A model generated the notes under the pieces. The model saw only the letters and a program-made list of their open reading frames with translations. It did not search any database and was not told the DNA's origin. Of a stretch of 64,000 bases of DNA, positions 52,183 through 62,905 are shown one piece after another. Numbering within the stretch: the stretch's first letter is position 1; each line of letters opens with the position of its first letter. This DNA is from Candidatus Angelobacter sp. Gp1-AA117 (lineage in GTDB: Bacteria; Acidobacteriota; Terriglobia; Terriglobales; Acidobacteriaceae): positions 1-64,000 of the forward strand of contig QHVI01000030.1 of NCBI GenBank assembly GCA_003223515.1. The letters are read 5' to 3'. A program made the position numbers and the translations under genes.

Positions 52183-53247
52183 TCAGTGGCCGGGAATGAT
52201 CGCAGTCTTGATCTGGCTTCCCCGCTCGAGCATCTGCTGCAAGACCTGCTTGAGTTTCGAAAGCGGCGCTTCCCCGGTTACATAGTCTGTGCTCTTGATC
52301 TTCTTTTCGGTGATCAGGGCGAATGCTTTGCGCACAGTTTCCGGTGTATGGTGGAAAGTAGCTTTCAGGCTGATCTCGGAGTAGTGCAGCCGGTTTGTAT
52401 CCAACTCCACCTTGGTTCCGGCAGCGCAGCCGCCGAAGAAGTTGGCAACGCCGCCACGGCGCACCATATCCACGGACCACTGCCACGCCTGCGGACGGCC
52501 AACAGCTTCAATCACCACATCTGAGCCGCGGCCTTCCGTGAGGTGAACCACCGCTTCGACGGGATCTTTGGTTTTGGCGATCTGGACGACATCGTCTGCG
52601 CCAAAGCGTTTGGCGGCGCTGACCTGCTCGTCGCGCTTCACCACGGCAATCACTGAGCAGCCGCTCAGCTTGGCCACCTGCATCAGCATCAGGCCCAGTG
52701 GCCCGGCGCCGATGATGGTCACGTTGTCGCCGATATCTGCGCCCGTCTCCTGCAATCCACGCAGGGCGCAGGCCAGGGGCTCAGTCATGGCAGCGGATTC
52801 GAAGCTCACATCATCCGGCAGCGCCAGCATGTTCGATTCGACGATGCGGCGGGGAATCTTGATGTATTCGGCATAAGCGCCATTGTTGAACAACAGGTCT
52901 TCACACAGGTTTTCCTGGTGGCGCCTGCAATAGAAGCAGGAGCCGCAGGGAGCGGAGTTCAGGGCGACGACTCTCATGCCCCGGCGGAAATCTCTTACGC
53001 CCGGACCGACTTCTTCGATCACTCCGGAAAGCTCATGCCCGAACAGGGCGGGAGGCACGATCATGCGCGCGTGATAGCCACGCTTAAAAACCTTGAGGTC
53101 AGTCCCACAAGTCAGGGCCACGTTCACCTTGACCAGCACTTCACCGAATTCCAAAGGAGGTATGGGAACCTTTTCGATTTTTACGTCCTCTTTGCCGTAG
53201 AGGACAGCCGCTGTCATTTGTTTTTTCACTAAGCTTTCTCCACTCAC
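52183..53247 (-). CDS. Zinc-dependent medium-chain alcohol dehydrogenase 1
   Basis: 354 residues from GTG 53247; ATG 53217 is an alternative. Catalytic zinc site: CGTDLKVF and GHELSGVIEEVG. Structural zinc: CGSCFYCRRHQENLCED. NAD-binding ADH fold: VTIIGAGPLGLMLMQVA. It resembles sorbitol/threonine dehydrogenases. The partner gene upstream is of the same family. A link to hopanoid side-chain or carbon metabolism is suggested only by position. Confidence 0.85.
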   Translation of the reverse strand: MSGESLVKKQMTAAVLYGKEDVKIEKVPIPPLEFGEVLVKVNVALTCGTDLKVFKRGYHARMIVPPALFGHELSGVIEEVGPGVRDFRRGMRVVALNSAPCGSCFYCRRHQENLCEDLLFNNGAYAEYIKIPRRIVESNMLALPDDVSFESAAMTEPLACALRGLQETGADIGDNVTIIGAGPLGLMLMQVAKLSGCSVIAVVKRDEQVSAAKRFGADDVVQIAKTKDPVEAVVHLTEGRGSDVVIEAVGRPQAWQWSVDMVRRGGVANFFGGCAAGTKVELDTNRLHYSEISLKATFHHTPETVRKAFALITEKKIKSTDYVTGEAPLSKLKQVLQQMLERGSQIKTAIIPGH

Positions 53248-53269
53248 TTTCGCATCGCATAGCGACGAA

Positions 53270-54394
53270 TCAATCTTGTGTGCCGGACTCCCATCCGATT
53301 CCCGGTTGAATCACGACTTTCATTGAATCGGGACCCGGATGTGCTGCAAGATCAATGGCTCGAATCGCCTGGGTCAGGGGAAATCTGTGGGTGATCAGGC
53401 GGGCAAAATCCACTTCGCCGCTGAAAACCAGCCGGACATTCTCCTCTTGTAAATCAACCGAGGCACTATAGGAACCAAGCAGTATTTTTTCGTCTACGCA
53501 GATGGCTGCCGGATCGATGGCAGCTTCGCTGCGCTGCGTCTGCGCAAACAGCATGACCCTGCCGCCCGGCCGGGCTGCATCCATGGCAGTACAAATCAAG
53601 CTGTTTCCAGCAACTGCCAGGATGACTGCATCTGCGCCACGCCCATCTGTCATCTCCCGCACTCCTCTGAGGAGGTCATCAGAAGAAGCGTCGACATTTT
53701 CCGTAAATCCGTAACTTCTACTTATTGTAAGCCGTTGAGGATACAAATCGGAAGTTACGACAGACGCACCCGTTCGTTTGGCCAATACAGCAAGAATAAT
53801 GCCGATTGGGCCTTGTCCGATCACAAGCACGGTTTCGCCCTTCTGGAGATTGAGCGACGCAATGCCTTTCATGCAGGTGTTGACCGGCTCGATGAAAGAG
53901 GCCTGCTCATAAGAAACACCGTCAGGCAATTTGACTACACCCTTCTGAACGATCCAATCCATCACGCGCACATACTCGGCGAAGCCGCCACCGCTGGCTT
54001 CGAATCCGGCCGTGGCTCCGACCTTTTTGTAGACCGGACACTGCGCAAAAACTTTGTGGCGGCAGTAGTAGCACTTGCCGCAGGGGATGTGATGAAAGAC
54101 CATCACGCGGTCACCGATTTTGAAATGGGTGACGCCTTCGCCAACCGCGACGATTTGTCCGCTGGTCTCATGCCCAAAGATACGCGGCGCGGAATGGGAG
54201 CCGGTAGAAATCTTTTTCAGATCGGTGCCGCAGATGCCGCAGGTGTGCACGCGCACCAGAATTTCGCCGTCGCCGATCTGCGGGGTGGGAACAGTTTCCA
54301 GGCGGACATCGTCTTTGCCGCGATAGACAGCGGCCATCATCTGCCGGGGAATGGCGGATTGAGTTGTTGAAGATTCCTTGGTTGCTGTTTCCAT
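53270..54394 (-). CDS. Zinc-dependent medium-chain alcohol dehydrogenase 2
   Basis: 374 residues. CGICGTDLKKI and GHETSGQIVAVG give the catalytic zinc ligands; CGKCYYCRHKVFAQCPVYKK the structural zinc set; VLVIGQGPIGIILAVLAKR the coenzyme fold. It shares the family of the next gene 22 bases downstream, but the two are diverged. It is the first gene of the operon leading to hpnC and hpnD. Confidence 0.85.
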   Translation of the reverse strand: METATKESSTTQSAIPRQMMAAVYRGKDDVRLETVPTPQIGDGEILVRVHTCGICGTDLKKISTGSHSAPRIFGHETSGQIVAVGEGVTHFKIGDRVMVFHHIPCGKCYYCRHKVFAQCPVYKKVGATAGFEASGGGFAEYVRVMDWIVQKGVVKLPDGVSYEQASFIEPVNTCMKGIASLNLQKGETVLVIGQGPIGIILAVLAKRTGASVVTSDLYPQRLTISRSYGFTENVDASSDDLLRGVREMTDGRGADAVILAVAGNSLICTAMDAARPGGRVMLFAQTQRSEAAIDPAAICVDEKILLGSYSASVDLQEENVRLVFSGEVDFARLITHRFPLTQAIRAIDLAAHPGPDSMKVVIQPGIGWESGTQD

Positions 54395-55110
54395 CTATGC
54401 TTGTGTGCTGCCTATAACCATCTTATTCGTTTTCGATAATTCCTGCTGAGTCATACATCCTCAGTTCACTCAGAGGTCGCAGAGAACGCAGAGTCATTCA
54501 GATCCTTCTGTCATTAACATTGATCCTTTGTCATTCTGAGCGGCGCGCCTCAACCGTGCTTCCTCAGCAATAATCTGTGGCGCGGAGCGAAGAACCCCGA
54601 GAATGCCTATTCCAACCATGCTGCATTAAGGCATTCTCACCAAACTGCCTGATCCGAACTCTTACCTTAAATTCCTCTGCGCCCTCTGCATTGCTATCTT
54701 TCAAATTCTTCGCGACCTGAAAAGAATTTGGCGCTTCTCCGTGACCTCCCTTTTCCTCAGGTATTTGCAGATGAGACTTTGTTTTCGGCGGGAAGGTAAA
54801 TATCGGATCACCTCCACAAAATTCGTATTTGTTTAGCGTGTTTCGCATAATGGAATCAGTAACTTACAAAGCACCATCCGACATTAGCAGGTGATTTCTG
54901 GTACGGCGGCTTCTTGGAAATCACGAAACATTGGGAAATTGACAATTCGCACCCTCCAATAAGGGCGAAAACACGCTAAACAATACCAAAATTCTTATCG
55001 TTTTTCTCCGTGTCTCAGTGGTTAAGGTTTTGATTCTTATTGCCTCTGCTTACTCTGTTCCTCTGTGTTGCAAAGGTTTTGCTTTTGTGTGCGGCTAGGC
55101 TGCGCTGTGA
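54395..55110. other. 716-base intergenic region rich in repeats
   Basis: Contains a CAGAGGTCGCAGAGAACGCA unit (54467-54500), a GTCATTCTGAGCGGCGCGCC element (54530-54605, related to 44090-44185), a CCTCTGCGCCCTCTGC unit (54673-54690) and, at the right end, AAAGGTTTTGCTTTTGTGTG followed by GGCTAGGCTGCGCTG and AAAAGGTTTTGGTTGTG. No gene is convincing. It splits the hopanoid block into two parts. Confidence 0.65.
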
Positions 55111-55848
55111 TTAAAAGGTTTTGGTTGTGACCACACCTGCCGTCTCACTCACCCTCACAACCCGCGAAGGCTGCAACCCGGTCGCGAGATGTTGCTTGAG
55201 CCATGCGCACAGCGCCTGCGCTGCACGGTTGCTGTTTCTGCCCAGCGCAATCATTCTGGGCCACACTGCAGGACGAAGACTCGCCCATGCCGCAAACTTG
55301 CCGGTCTGCAGGTTGCCTTCCGCATCCACAAAGCGATTCAGTGGAGGCATGGGAAAATCCGCTTCATCAGAGATGGCCTTTACGCAGCGAAAGCCAATCT
55401 GCTCCTGGGCCGCAACCGCGGCCACGCCTGCGGCCTCCATGTCTACAGCCAGGGCGTGAAAGCGTTCCACCAGTTGCTGTTTCGATTTACTGCCGGCAAT
55501 TTCACCGGCGCTTACCAGAACGCCTCCGCCGGATTCGCAGCGGTATTCAGAACCGGTGGCGGCATCAACGATTACATTTGGGGTAATCACGTTGGCCACC
55601 TTCAGGCTGCGTATCAACGCGCCGGCCAGACCGACGGAAAGCAACATCTGCGGCCTGTATTTCGCAATAATGGCCTGGGTTGCCGCAGCGGCCGGCCTGG
55701 GCCCGATGCCCCCGGATACTGCAATCACATTGTCATACTCATAGACATGGTACGTATGATCTTTGTGCGTGAGCGCAGAACTCTTCCAGCCTTTCACCAG
55801 CGGGTGCAGTTCGCGCTCCAGCGCGGCGATAATGGCAATCGTGTTCAT
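55111..55848 (-). CDS. hpnG: Hopanoid-associated nucleoside phosphorylase HpnG
   Basis: 245 residues from ATG 55848, which overlaps the hpnA stop (ATGA). It belongs to the MTA/SAH nucleosidase-phosphorylase fold: TIAIIAALERELHPL, the GIGPRPAAAATQAII motif and FHALAVDMEAAGVAAVA with the purine-recognition Glu, then CVKAISDEAD. HpnG removes adenine from adenosylhopane to give ribosylhopane. Confidence 0.88.
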   Translation of the reverse strand: MNTIAIIAALERELHPLVKGWKSSALTHKDHTYHVYEYDNVIAVSGGIGPRPAAAATQAIIAKYRPQMLLSVGLAGALIRSLKVANVITPNVIVDAATGSEYRCESGGGVLVSAGEIAGSKSKQQLVERFHALAVDMEAAGVAAVAAQEQIGFRCVKAISDEADFPMPPLNRFVDAEGNLQTGKFAAWASLRPAVWPRMIALGRNSNRAAQALCAWLKQHLATGLQPSRVVRVSETAGVVTTKTF

Positions 55849-56864
55849 GCGCGCGCGGTGGCGATCTCTCCTGCTACTTCCACGTAACCGTGTGCCAGGA
55901 ACCACTGAATCGCCCGGTGCAGGGCGTCGCCTACGGGAACAACTTTGTATCCAAGCGCATGCTCGGCCTTGCTGGATGAGGCAAACATCTTTTTCCGGCC
56001 CATGCGCACGGCATCCACAGTTGCACGGGGCTCTTTGCGCAAAATCATGCCAGTGAAGAACTGGTCGAAGACGGCAAAGCCCATCGCCACAGCGTGCGGA
56101 ACCTTCATGGTCGGAGAAGGCAATCCAGTAAGGGCCGCGAGTTTGTCGAGAATCTGTTTCAAGGTGAGGTTCTCGCCCCCCAGGATGTAGCGCTCCCCGG
56201 GAACGGCTTTCTCCATGGCCAGCAAATGTCCGCGCGCGACCTCTTTTACGTCAACAACATTCAATCCCGTGTCTACGTAGGCAGGGAAGTTGCGCTTGAG
56301 AAAATCGACGATGATGCGGCCTGTGGGCGTAGGCTTGATATCCTGCTCGCCCACCGGAGTGGTGGGATTTACCACCACAACATTCACGCCGTTTTTTCCG
56401 GCTTCGATGGCGATCTGCTCGGCCATGAACTTGGAACGCTTGTAGTGGCCTACCATTTCTTTGATGGAAACCGGTGAGGTCTCTGAAGCGATGTGGCCTG
56501 TAGTAGTAAATCCCATAGTGGCCACAGAACTGGTGTAGATCACCCGCCGTACGCCGCTCTCCTGGGCGGCGCGGATAATGGCCCGCGTGCCTTCTACATT
56601 GGAGCGATACATCTGTTCGGGATCGCGTACCCACAGCCGGTAATCGGCAGCCACGTGAAAGACGAACTCACACCCCTGCATGGCCTTCTTGAGGGAGTCG
56701 GGATCGCGCAGGTCGCCGGTGACGCGGTCGGCATTCAGGCTGGCGATGTTTTCCATGCGGCTCAAGGGACGCACCAGCAAACGCAGATCAGCGCCGTGCG
56801 CAGCCAATAGCTGCGCAACATGGCTGCCAACAAACCCCGTAGCTCCTGTGACAAGAACTTTCAT
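55845..56864 (-). CDS. hpnA: Hopanoid-associated sugar epimerase HpnA
   Basis: 339 residues of extended short-chain dehydrogenase fold: VTGATGFVGSHVAQLLAAHG at the N-terminus, YTSSVATMG, and KRSKFMAEQ giving the Y/S-containing YxxxK region (HYKRSKF). NPTTPVGEQDIKPTPTGRII is typical of HpnA. It is thought to act in processing the hopanoid side chain; the exact reaction is not settled. Co-transcribed with hpnG. Confidence 0.9.
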   Translation of the reverse strand: MKVLVTGATGFVGSHVAQLLAAHGADLRLLVRPLSRMENIASLNADRVTGDLRDPDSLKKAMQGCEFVFHVAADYRLWVRDPEQMYRSNVEGTRAIIRAAQESGVRRVIYTSSVATMGFTTTGHIASETSPVSIKEMVGHYKRSKFMAEQIAIEAGKNGVNVVVVNPTTPVGEQDIKPTPTGRIIVDFLKRNFPAYVDTGLNVVDVKEVARGHLLAMEKAVPGERYILGGENLTLKQILDKLAALTGLPSPTMKVPHAVAMGFAVFDQFFTGMILRKEPRATVDAVRMGRKKMFASSSKAEHALGYKVVPVGDALHRAIQWFLAHGYVEVAGEIATARA

Positions 56865-56968
56865 GCTTCTCTGCGTCCTTTGCGCCCTCTGCGGTAAATT
56901 CGGAGGCCTTTCTGCTCGGATGAGACTTGAGGCTTACAACACTGGGCAGGGGCAGACTGCTGAAGCTT

Positions 56969-57384
56969 TCAGTCCAGCGCTTCCGGCTTCAGCTCGATAT
57001 TCTTCTCGCCCGCCATTCTCTTTTCCCAGTACTTGCGAGTCCAGGCTTCAAAGCTCTTTCCGGCAGCGGTATCGCGTCCGGTAAAGGCGAGCGCGGCAAT
57101 ATCAGCATAAGCAATCGAAATTTTCTGGCTCGAATCTTTGGGGAACAGCCGCACGACTGAATCCACCAGTGTCCTGCCGGTACGGCGGTCAAAGATGTAG
57201 CCTTCCACTTTGCTGCCATCTTTGCGGGTGATGGTCACATCGCCACGATAGTCGAAGGCTTTCTCCATGGCTTCACGGACTTCATCGTCGCTGGCCATCT
57301 CCGGAATCGAGCCTTCGAGTTGTTCATGGGCAAATCCGGGAACAACTTCCAATGCATCAGGATTCTTCTGATTGGTAGGAGCGC

Positions 57385-57388
<4 letters not shown>
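56969..57388 (-). CDS. Hopanoid-cluster protein of unknown function, small beta-barrel-like
   Basis: 139 residues. The middle part (DVTITRKDGSKVEGYIFDRR, VRLFPKDSSQKISIAYADI) has the strand pattern of a small SH3/Sm-like barrel. It is followed by FTGRDTAAGKSFEAW and a basic helix. The ATGA overlap with hpnH shows translational coupling, so a role with HpnH is plausible. No catalytic motif. Confidence 0.75.
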
Positions 57389-58512
<1,124 letters not shown>

Positions 58513-58535
58513 TCAGTGTCCTCCAATAAGCTCAT

Positions 58536-58653
58536 GTAGCACAGCCGCCCCGGCTGTGCGGATTAACCTCAGCTAATACGTAGCTGCTTTTGCAACAGTA
58601 ATTCGGTCTTGGTTTTCATTTACCCATTTACCAACTTACTCATTTACCCAATC
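58536..58653. repeat. Two repeats between hpnH and shc
   Basis: A TAGCACAGCCGCCCCGGCTG palindrome (58536-58562) and an inverted CATTTACCCATTTACCAACT unit (58617-58653). They fill most of the 143-base gap between the genes. Confidence 0.7.
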
Positions 58654-58655
58654 CC

Positions 58656-60659
58656 CTAGCCTCTTGCATACCCGACTTCTCCCTCACCGTATAACGCCGC
58701 GAACTCACGCGAATACGCCGAGAGGGCAATCAGCGGGAAATAATCGCGGTACAGGTGATAGGCGAGATAAAAGACTCGCGGGAAACCCGTTCCGGTGTAC
58801 TGCTGCTCGTCCCAGGAGCCATCGGCCCTCTGGGTTTCCAGCAGGTATAAGATGCCGCGCTGTACCGAGTCGCTGCGGGTATCGCCCGCCGCCAGCAATC
58901 CCATGATGGCCCAGGCAGTCTGCGATGGAGTGCTCGGCCCGATACCCCGCATCGTGGGCTCGTCATAAGAGCCGCACGTCTCGCCCCAGCCGCCATCAGA
59001 GTTCTGTACCATACGCAGCCACTCTGCCGCCTGCTGGACGTATGGCTCATGATTATCGATGCCGATGGCCTGCAGCCCGCGCAGCACCTGCATGGTGCCA
59101 TAAATGTAGTTCACGCCCCAGCGTCCGAACCAGGAGCCATCCGCCTCCTGCTCGCTGAGGATGAACTGAATCGCCTTCTTTACCTGAGCATCATCATTGC
59201 TGTAACCGTAGCTGGCCAGCATCTCCAGGACGCGCCCGGTGATATCCACGGTCGGCGGATCGAGCATGGCATTGTGATCGGCGAACGGGATGTGTTGGAA
59301 TACCATGCGTGTGTTGTCGCGGTCGAACGACGCCCAACCGCCGCTCTTGCACTGCATGGCGAAGATCCAATGGATGGCGCGCCTGGCGACTTCATACTGG
59401 TAGCGCTCGCGCGGATTATCTACCTGGTCGAGGCCGAGCAGCACCATCGCGGAATCATCCACGTCGGGATAAAACTCGTTATTGAATTCGAAATACCATC
59501 CACCGGGTTCGACCTTGCGCACCTTCACCGCCCAGTCACCCTTTTGCCGGACTTCTTTGCTCAGAATCCAGTCGGCAGCCTGTACCAGCCGGGGATCATT
59601 CTTGGGCACGCCGCTCTCTCCCAGGGCAAACATTGCATACGCGGTGTCCCACACGGGAGACATGCACGGCTGCATGCGGAAGGTTGGTTCGGAATGGTCG
59701 GGAATGCCGTCTTCTTCAATGCCCAGTTTTTCAAACTCATCGAGGGCGCGAATGACCTGCGGATCGTCGGTCGAATAGCCCAGGCAACGCAAGGCAATGA
59801 GTGAGTTGAGGACGGCTGGGTAGATTGCGCCCAGGCCATCAGACATCTCGAAGCGTTCCAGCATCCACTCTTCGGCCTTCTTCAAAGCGCGCTGGCGCAA
59901 CGGACGGATGTGGAACTTCTCGCAGAAATGCACAATGCGGTTCAGCACCAGGAAGAAGTTGCGCCAGGAGATGAGTCTCTCATTCCAGCGCAGGTGCAGG
60001 TGCTTGCCGTGGCGTCCGCCAACGAACAACTCATCAATGCCCATCTCCGCCGGAATCTTCTTGAACGGCTTCTTGGCAAAGGTGATGGAGAGCGGCACCA
60101 GGATGGCGCGCGACCATGACGAAATCTCGTAGATGTTGAACCAGAACCAGTTGGGGAAGAGCACGATCTCCGGTGGAATCGCAGGGACGGCCTCCCAGTC
60201 ATACTGGCCGAGGAAGCACAGATAAATCTTGGTAAAGGTGTTGCACTCGGTGGCCCCGCCCATCGCCAGGATTTTGGTGCGGGCGCGCTCCAGCATCGGA
60301 TGATCGGACTTCGTTCCCATCAGCTTCAGCGCAAAGTAGGCTTTGACCGAGGCGCTGATGTTCGATGGTCCGCCCGGGTAGATGGGCCAGCCGCCATCTT
60401 CATTCTGGTGGCGGATGATTTCCGGCACCGCGCGTTCCAGGCGGCGGCGGTTGCCGGTCCCTAACAGCGTGTGAATAGCGATGTAATCAGATTCCAGGGT
60501 AGTGTCGGCTTCCAGTTCTCCGCACCAGTAGCCGTCAGGGTGCTGTTTCGAGAAAAGATGATTGCGGGCTGCCTCGATGCCAACGGCAACGCGGCCCAGC
60601 ATGTCATCAATTTTTCCAAATAGCATTTGCGCGGGATACCCGTCGAACTTCTTGCTCAT
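58656..60659 (-). CDS. shc: Squalene-hopene cyclase
   Basis: 667 residues from ATG 60659, two bases after the ispH stop; the longer open frame through ispH is not coding. It cyclises squalene to hopene/hopanol. The catalytic motif DVDD is at residues 399-402. QW repeats are visible as DGGWPIY, GGWASFDRDNTRM, DGSWFGRWGVNYIYGT, DGGWGETC and DGSWDEQQYTGTGFP. Length is normal. ispH, shc and hpnH follow each other in one direction. Confidence 0.96.
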   Translation of the reverse strand: MSKKFDGYPAQMLFGKIDDMLGRVAVGIEAARNHLFSKQHPDGYWCGELEADTTLESDYIAIHTLLGTGNRRRLERAVPEIIRHQNEDGGWPIYPGGPSNISASVKAYFALKLMGTKSDHPMLERARTKILAMGGATECNTFTKIYLCFLGQYDWEAVPAIPPEIVLFPNWFWFNIYEISSWSRAILVPLSITFAKKPFKKIPAEMGIDELFVGGRHGKHLHLRWNERLISWRNFFLVLNRIVHFCEKFHIRPLRQRALKKAEEWMLERFEMSDGLGAIYPAVLNSLIALRCLGYSTDDPQVIRALDEFEKLGIEEDGIPDHSEPTFRMQPCMSPVWDTAYAMFALGESGVPKNDPRLVQAADWILSKEVRQKGDWAVKVRKVEPGGWYFEFNNEFYPDVDDSAMVLLGLDQVDNPRERYQYEVARRAIHWIFAMQCKSGGWASFDRDNTRMVFQHIPFADHNAMLDPPTVDITGRVLEMLASYGYSNDDAQVKKAIQFILSEQEADGSWFGRWGVNYIYGTMQVLRGLQAIGIDNHEPYVQQAAEWLRMVQNSDGGWGETCGSYDEPTMRGIGPSTPSQTAWAIMGLLAAGDTRSDSVQRGILYLLETQRADGSWDEQQYTGTGFPRVFYLAYHLYRDYFPLIALSAYSREFAALYGEGEVGYARG

Positions 60660-60661
60660 GG

Positions 60662-61636
60662 TTACTCCGCAGCGACAGCAGGAGCTGCTTGTATCGCTTC
60701 TACGATTTCGGGCGGCAGGCCAAAACGGACGTTTTCCGGCATGACCTCCACCTCTTCGATCCTGGTAAAGCCCTTGGCCTTGAGGAACTCGACCGCCTGT
60801 TCCACCAGCACTTCCGGAGCAGAAGCCCCGGCCGTGAGTGCAACAGTTTTTATGCCGCTGAGCCATTCCGGCTTGATGTCGTCAGCGGTATCAATCAGGT
60901 AGGAAGGTGTACCGAGATTGGTGGAAACTTCCACCAGCCGGTTGGAATTGGAGCTGTTTTCCGAGCCGACCACCAGCAGCATTTCGGCTTGGTGGGCCAC
61001 GTCTTTCACCGCTGTCTGGCGGTTCTGCGTGGCGTAGCAGATGTCCTGCGCATGCGGCCCCTCGATCAATGGGAATTTCTTGCGCAGAGCTTCAATAATG
61101 TCTTTGGTTTCATCCAGGCTGAGCGTGGTCTGGGTAATGTAAGCCACGTGGCTGGGATCGGGAACATGCAGCCTGTCCACCTCCTCCACGCTGCCCACAA
61201 CCTGGGTCACTTCAGGAGCTTCGCCCAGCGTGCCGATCACTTCATCATGATCGCGGTGGCCGATAAGAATAATGCTGTAGCTGCCCTTGGCGTACTTCAC
61301 GGCTTCCACATGGACCTTGGTCACCAGCGGGCAGGTAGCATCGATCACCCGCAGGTCGCGCAGCTTGCTGGCTTCGCGCACTGTGGGCGAGACGCCGTGG
61401 GCGCTGTAGATCAGCCTCTGGCCGTCTGGAACTTCATACACCTCATCGACAAAGATCGCTCCCTTAGCCTTTAACTCTTCTACCACGTAGCGGTTATGGA
61501 CAATTTCTTTGCGCACATAAATGGGCGGGCCAAAGGCGTCCAGGGCGATACGGACGATATCGATGGCGCGAACCACACCGGCGCAAAATCCTCGGGGTTT
61601 GAGGAGGAGCAAAGTCTTAGTTTCAGGTGCTGTCAT
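60662..61636 (-). CDS. ispH: 4-hydroxy-3-methylbut-2-enyl diphosphate reductase
   Basis: 324 residues. The three cysteines that bind the iron-sulphur cluster are Cys18 (GFCAGVVRAI), Cys102 (DATCPLVTKVH) and Cys200 (DICYATQNRQ). It makes isopentenyl and dimethylallyl diphosphate in the MEP pathway, feeding squalene. Being first in front of shc links precursor supply to hopanoid synthesis. Confidence 0.96.
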   Translation of the reverse strand: MTAPETKTLLLLKPRGFCAGVVRAIDIVRIALDAFGPPIYVRKEIVHNRYVVEELKAKGAIFVDEVYEVPDGQRLIYSAHGVSPTVREASKLRDLRVIDATCPLVTKVHVEAVKYAKGSYSIILIGHRDHDEVIGTLGEAPEVTQVVGSVEEVDRLHVPDPSHVAYITQTTLSLDETKDIIEALRKKFPLIEGPHAQDICYATQNRQTAVKDVAHQAEMLLVVGSENSSNSNRLVEVSTNLGTPSYLIDTADDIKPEWLSGIKTVALTAGASAPEVLVEQAVEFLKAKGFTRIEEVEVMPENVRFGLPPEIVEAIQAAPAVAAE

Positions 61637-61975
61637 TCTCGCTAAATTATACCTTTTAAGCTTAAGTATTTATGTAAGGTTAATAAATTAGTCAATAATG
61701 GAGTGACTGCAAGGCATTGAAATTCAGGGATTTAACATCGGATGGCGAGAATCGGGTTGTGAATGGGGCATCAATTTTGGGGCAATGTCTTATGGAGCGC
61801 AGCCGCCCCCGGCTGCGGGGATGAATCTTCGTGAGTGGAGACAATTTGACGAACAGCAGTGCAAAAGCCCATCAATTATGGCAATTTTGGATTCAGGAGG
61901 GCTGCATCCACCCGCTACAAACTTTCTGTTAACCACATCTCCCCTGCCGCGTTGTAGTGGGCAGAGGAGATGTTC
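61637..61975. other. 339-base divergent region with repeat copy 3 and a hairpin
   Basis: Starts with an AT-rich stretch upstream of ispH. Repeat TTATGGAGCGCAGCCGCC...GGCTGCGGGGATGAATC occupies 61790-61858. Near the right end a strong hairpin spans 61936-61972. Reading frames here come from the repeat. Confidence 0.65.
61936..61972 (+). promoter_or_regulatory. Hairpin enclosing the ribosome-binding site of the next gene
   Basis: CATCTCCCCTGCC (61936-61948) pairs with GGCAGAGGAGATG (61960-61972), 12 of 13 bases, with an 11-base loop. The right arm holds GAGGAG and the first of two possible ATGs. It would hide the ribosome-binding site until opened. Confidence 0.65.
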
Positions 61976-62890
61976 ATGCACAGAACGCATTCTTACCTGT
62001 CCCGGTTTGTCGGCGTCATAATCCTTCTTCTTATGGTTGTTTATTCCGGTGGGATGGCAGCCCAGGCTCAACCGGCCCGCTCCGCGAGTGACGCGGAGAT
62101 CTCGGCTACGCGGCAGCAGTTGTTCAAGCTGTTGCGCCAGAGTCCCAAACTTACCTCGGTTGTGGCCCGGGATTCATCCTTGATGAGTAACCAGGAATAT
62201 GTCACCCGCAATAACCCGGCGCTGGGCCAGTTTCTTCAGCAGCATCCTGAGATTGCCCGCAATCCGGAGTTCTACCTCTTCGCCGAAGGAGAAGGGAACA
62301 GCCCGGAAGATCGGCTGGCGCAGGTGGTCTGGCCGGACCTGCCGTATCAGCCCCGCACACGGCTCGATGCAACCGATCTCATCGCCTTTATGGTGTTCTT
62401 TTGTGTGCTGAGCGCCCTGATGTGGCTGCTGCGTGTGCTGCTGGAGAACCGGCGCTGGGGACGCATCCTGAAAATCCAGACCGAAGTCCATGGCAAGCTG
62501 CTGGATCGGTTTGCCAACAATCAGGAACTGCTTACCTATATGAACACTGACGCGGGAAAGCGTTTTCTGGAATCTGCGCCCATTGCGGCGGGCCTGGACT
62601 CAAGTCCACAAGCCAGAATGTCAGTGATGCGTGTGCTCACCCCGCTGCAGATCGGTGTGGTAACAACCCTGGTGGGAATCGGCTTTCTGGCGATGCGCCA
62701 CAAGCTCGATGCCGGAATCGAAGGGCCATTCCTGGTATTTGGAACTTTGGGGTTGATGCTCGGACTTGGGTTTATGATCTCCGCAGGAATTTCATTCTTC
62801 CTGGCGCGGCATCTCGGCCTGTTGCCTGAGACCAGCGCAAATGGTGAAATGAACGCCACTCTGGCCGCCAGGGACAAAGATCGGCTGTGA
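61976..62890 (+). CDS. Membrane protein of unknown function upstream of a sigma factor
   Basis: 304 residues from ATG 61976 (GAGGAG six bases upstream; ATG 61970 is also possible). A signal-like segment (FVGVIILLLMVVYSGGMAAQAQ) is followed by a soluble helical domain, a membrane helix near 130-150 (IAFMVFFCVLSALMWLLRV), a cytosolic linker and two further helices near 220-280. No family recognised. The sigma factor gene starts 15 bases after the stop. Confidence 0.78.
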   Translation: MHRTHSYLSRFVGVIILLLMVVYSGGMAAQAQPARSASDAEISATRQQLFKLLRQSPKLTSVVARDSSLMSNQEYVTRNNPALGQFLQQHPEIARNPEFYLFAEGEGNSPEDRLAQVVWPDLPYQPRTRLDATDLIAFMVFFCVLSALMWLLRVLLENRRWGRILKIQTEVHGKLLDRFANNQELLTYMNTDAGKRFLESAPIAAGLDSSPQARMSVMRVLTPLQIGVVTTLVGIGFLAMRHKLDAGIEGPFLVFGTLGLMLGLGFMISAGISFFLARHLGLLPETSANGEMNATLAARDKDRL

Positions 62891-62905
62891 GGGCTGCAAA
62901 CTTCT

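Noticed and set aside
54564-54848. 94-codon minus-strand frame between hpnG and the dehydrogenases
   Set aside because: Most of it runs through dispersed repeats; no domain.
58656-60866. Long squalene-hopene cyclase start at 60866
   Set aside because: The extra 69 codons lie inside ispH in another frame and show no similarity; ATG 60659 fits the family start.
61785-62021. 78-codon plus-strand frame upstream of the membrane protein
   Set aside because: Encoded largely by repeat copy 3 and overlapping the better-supported gene at 61976.
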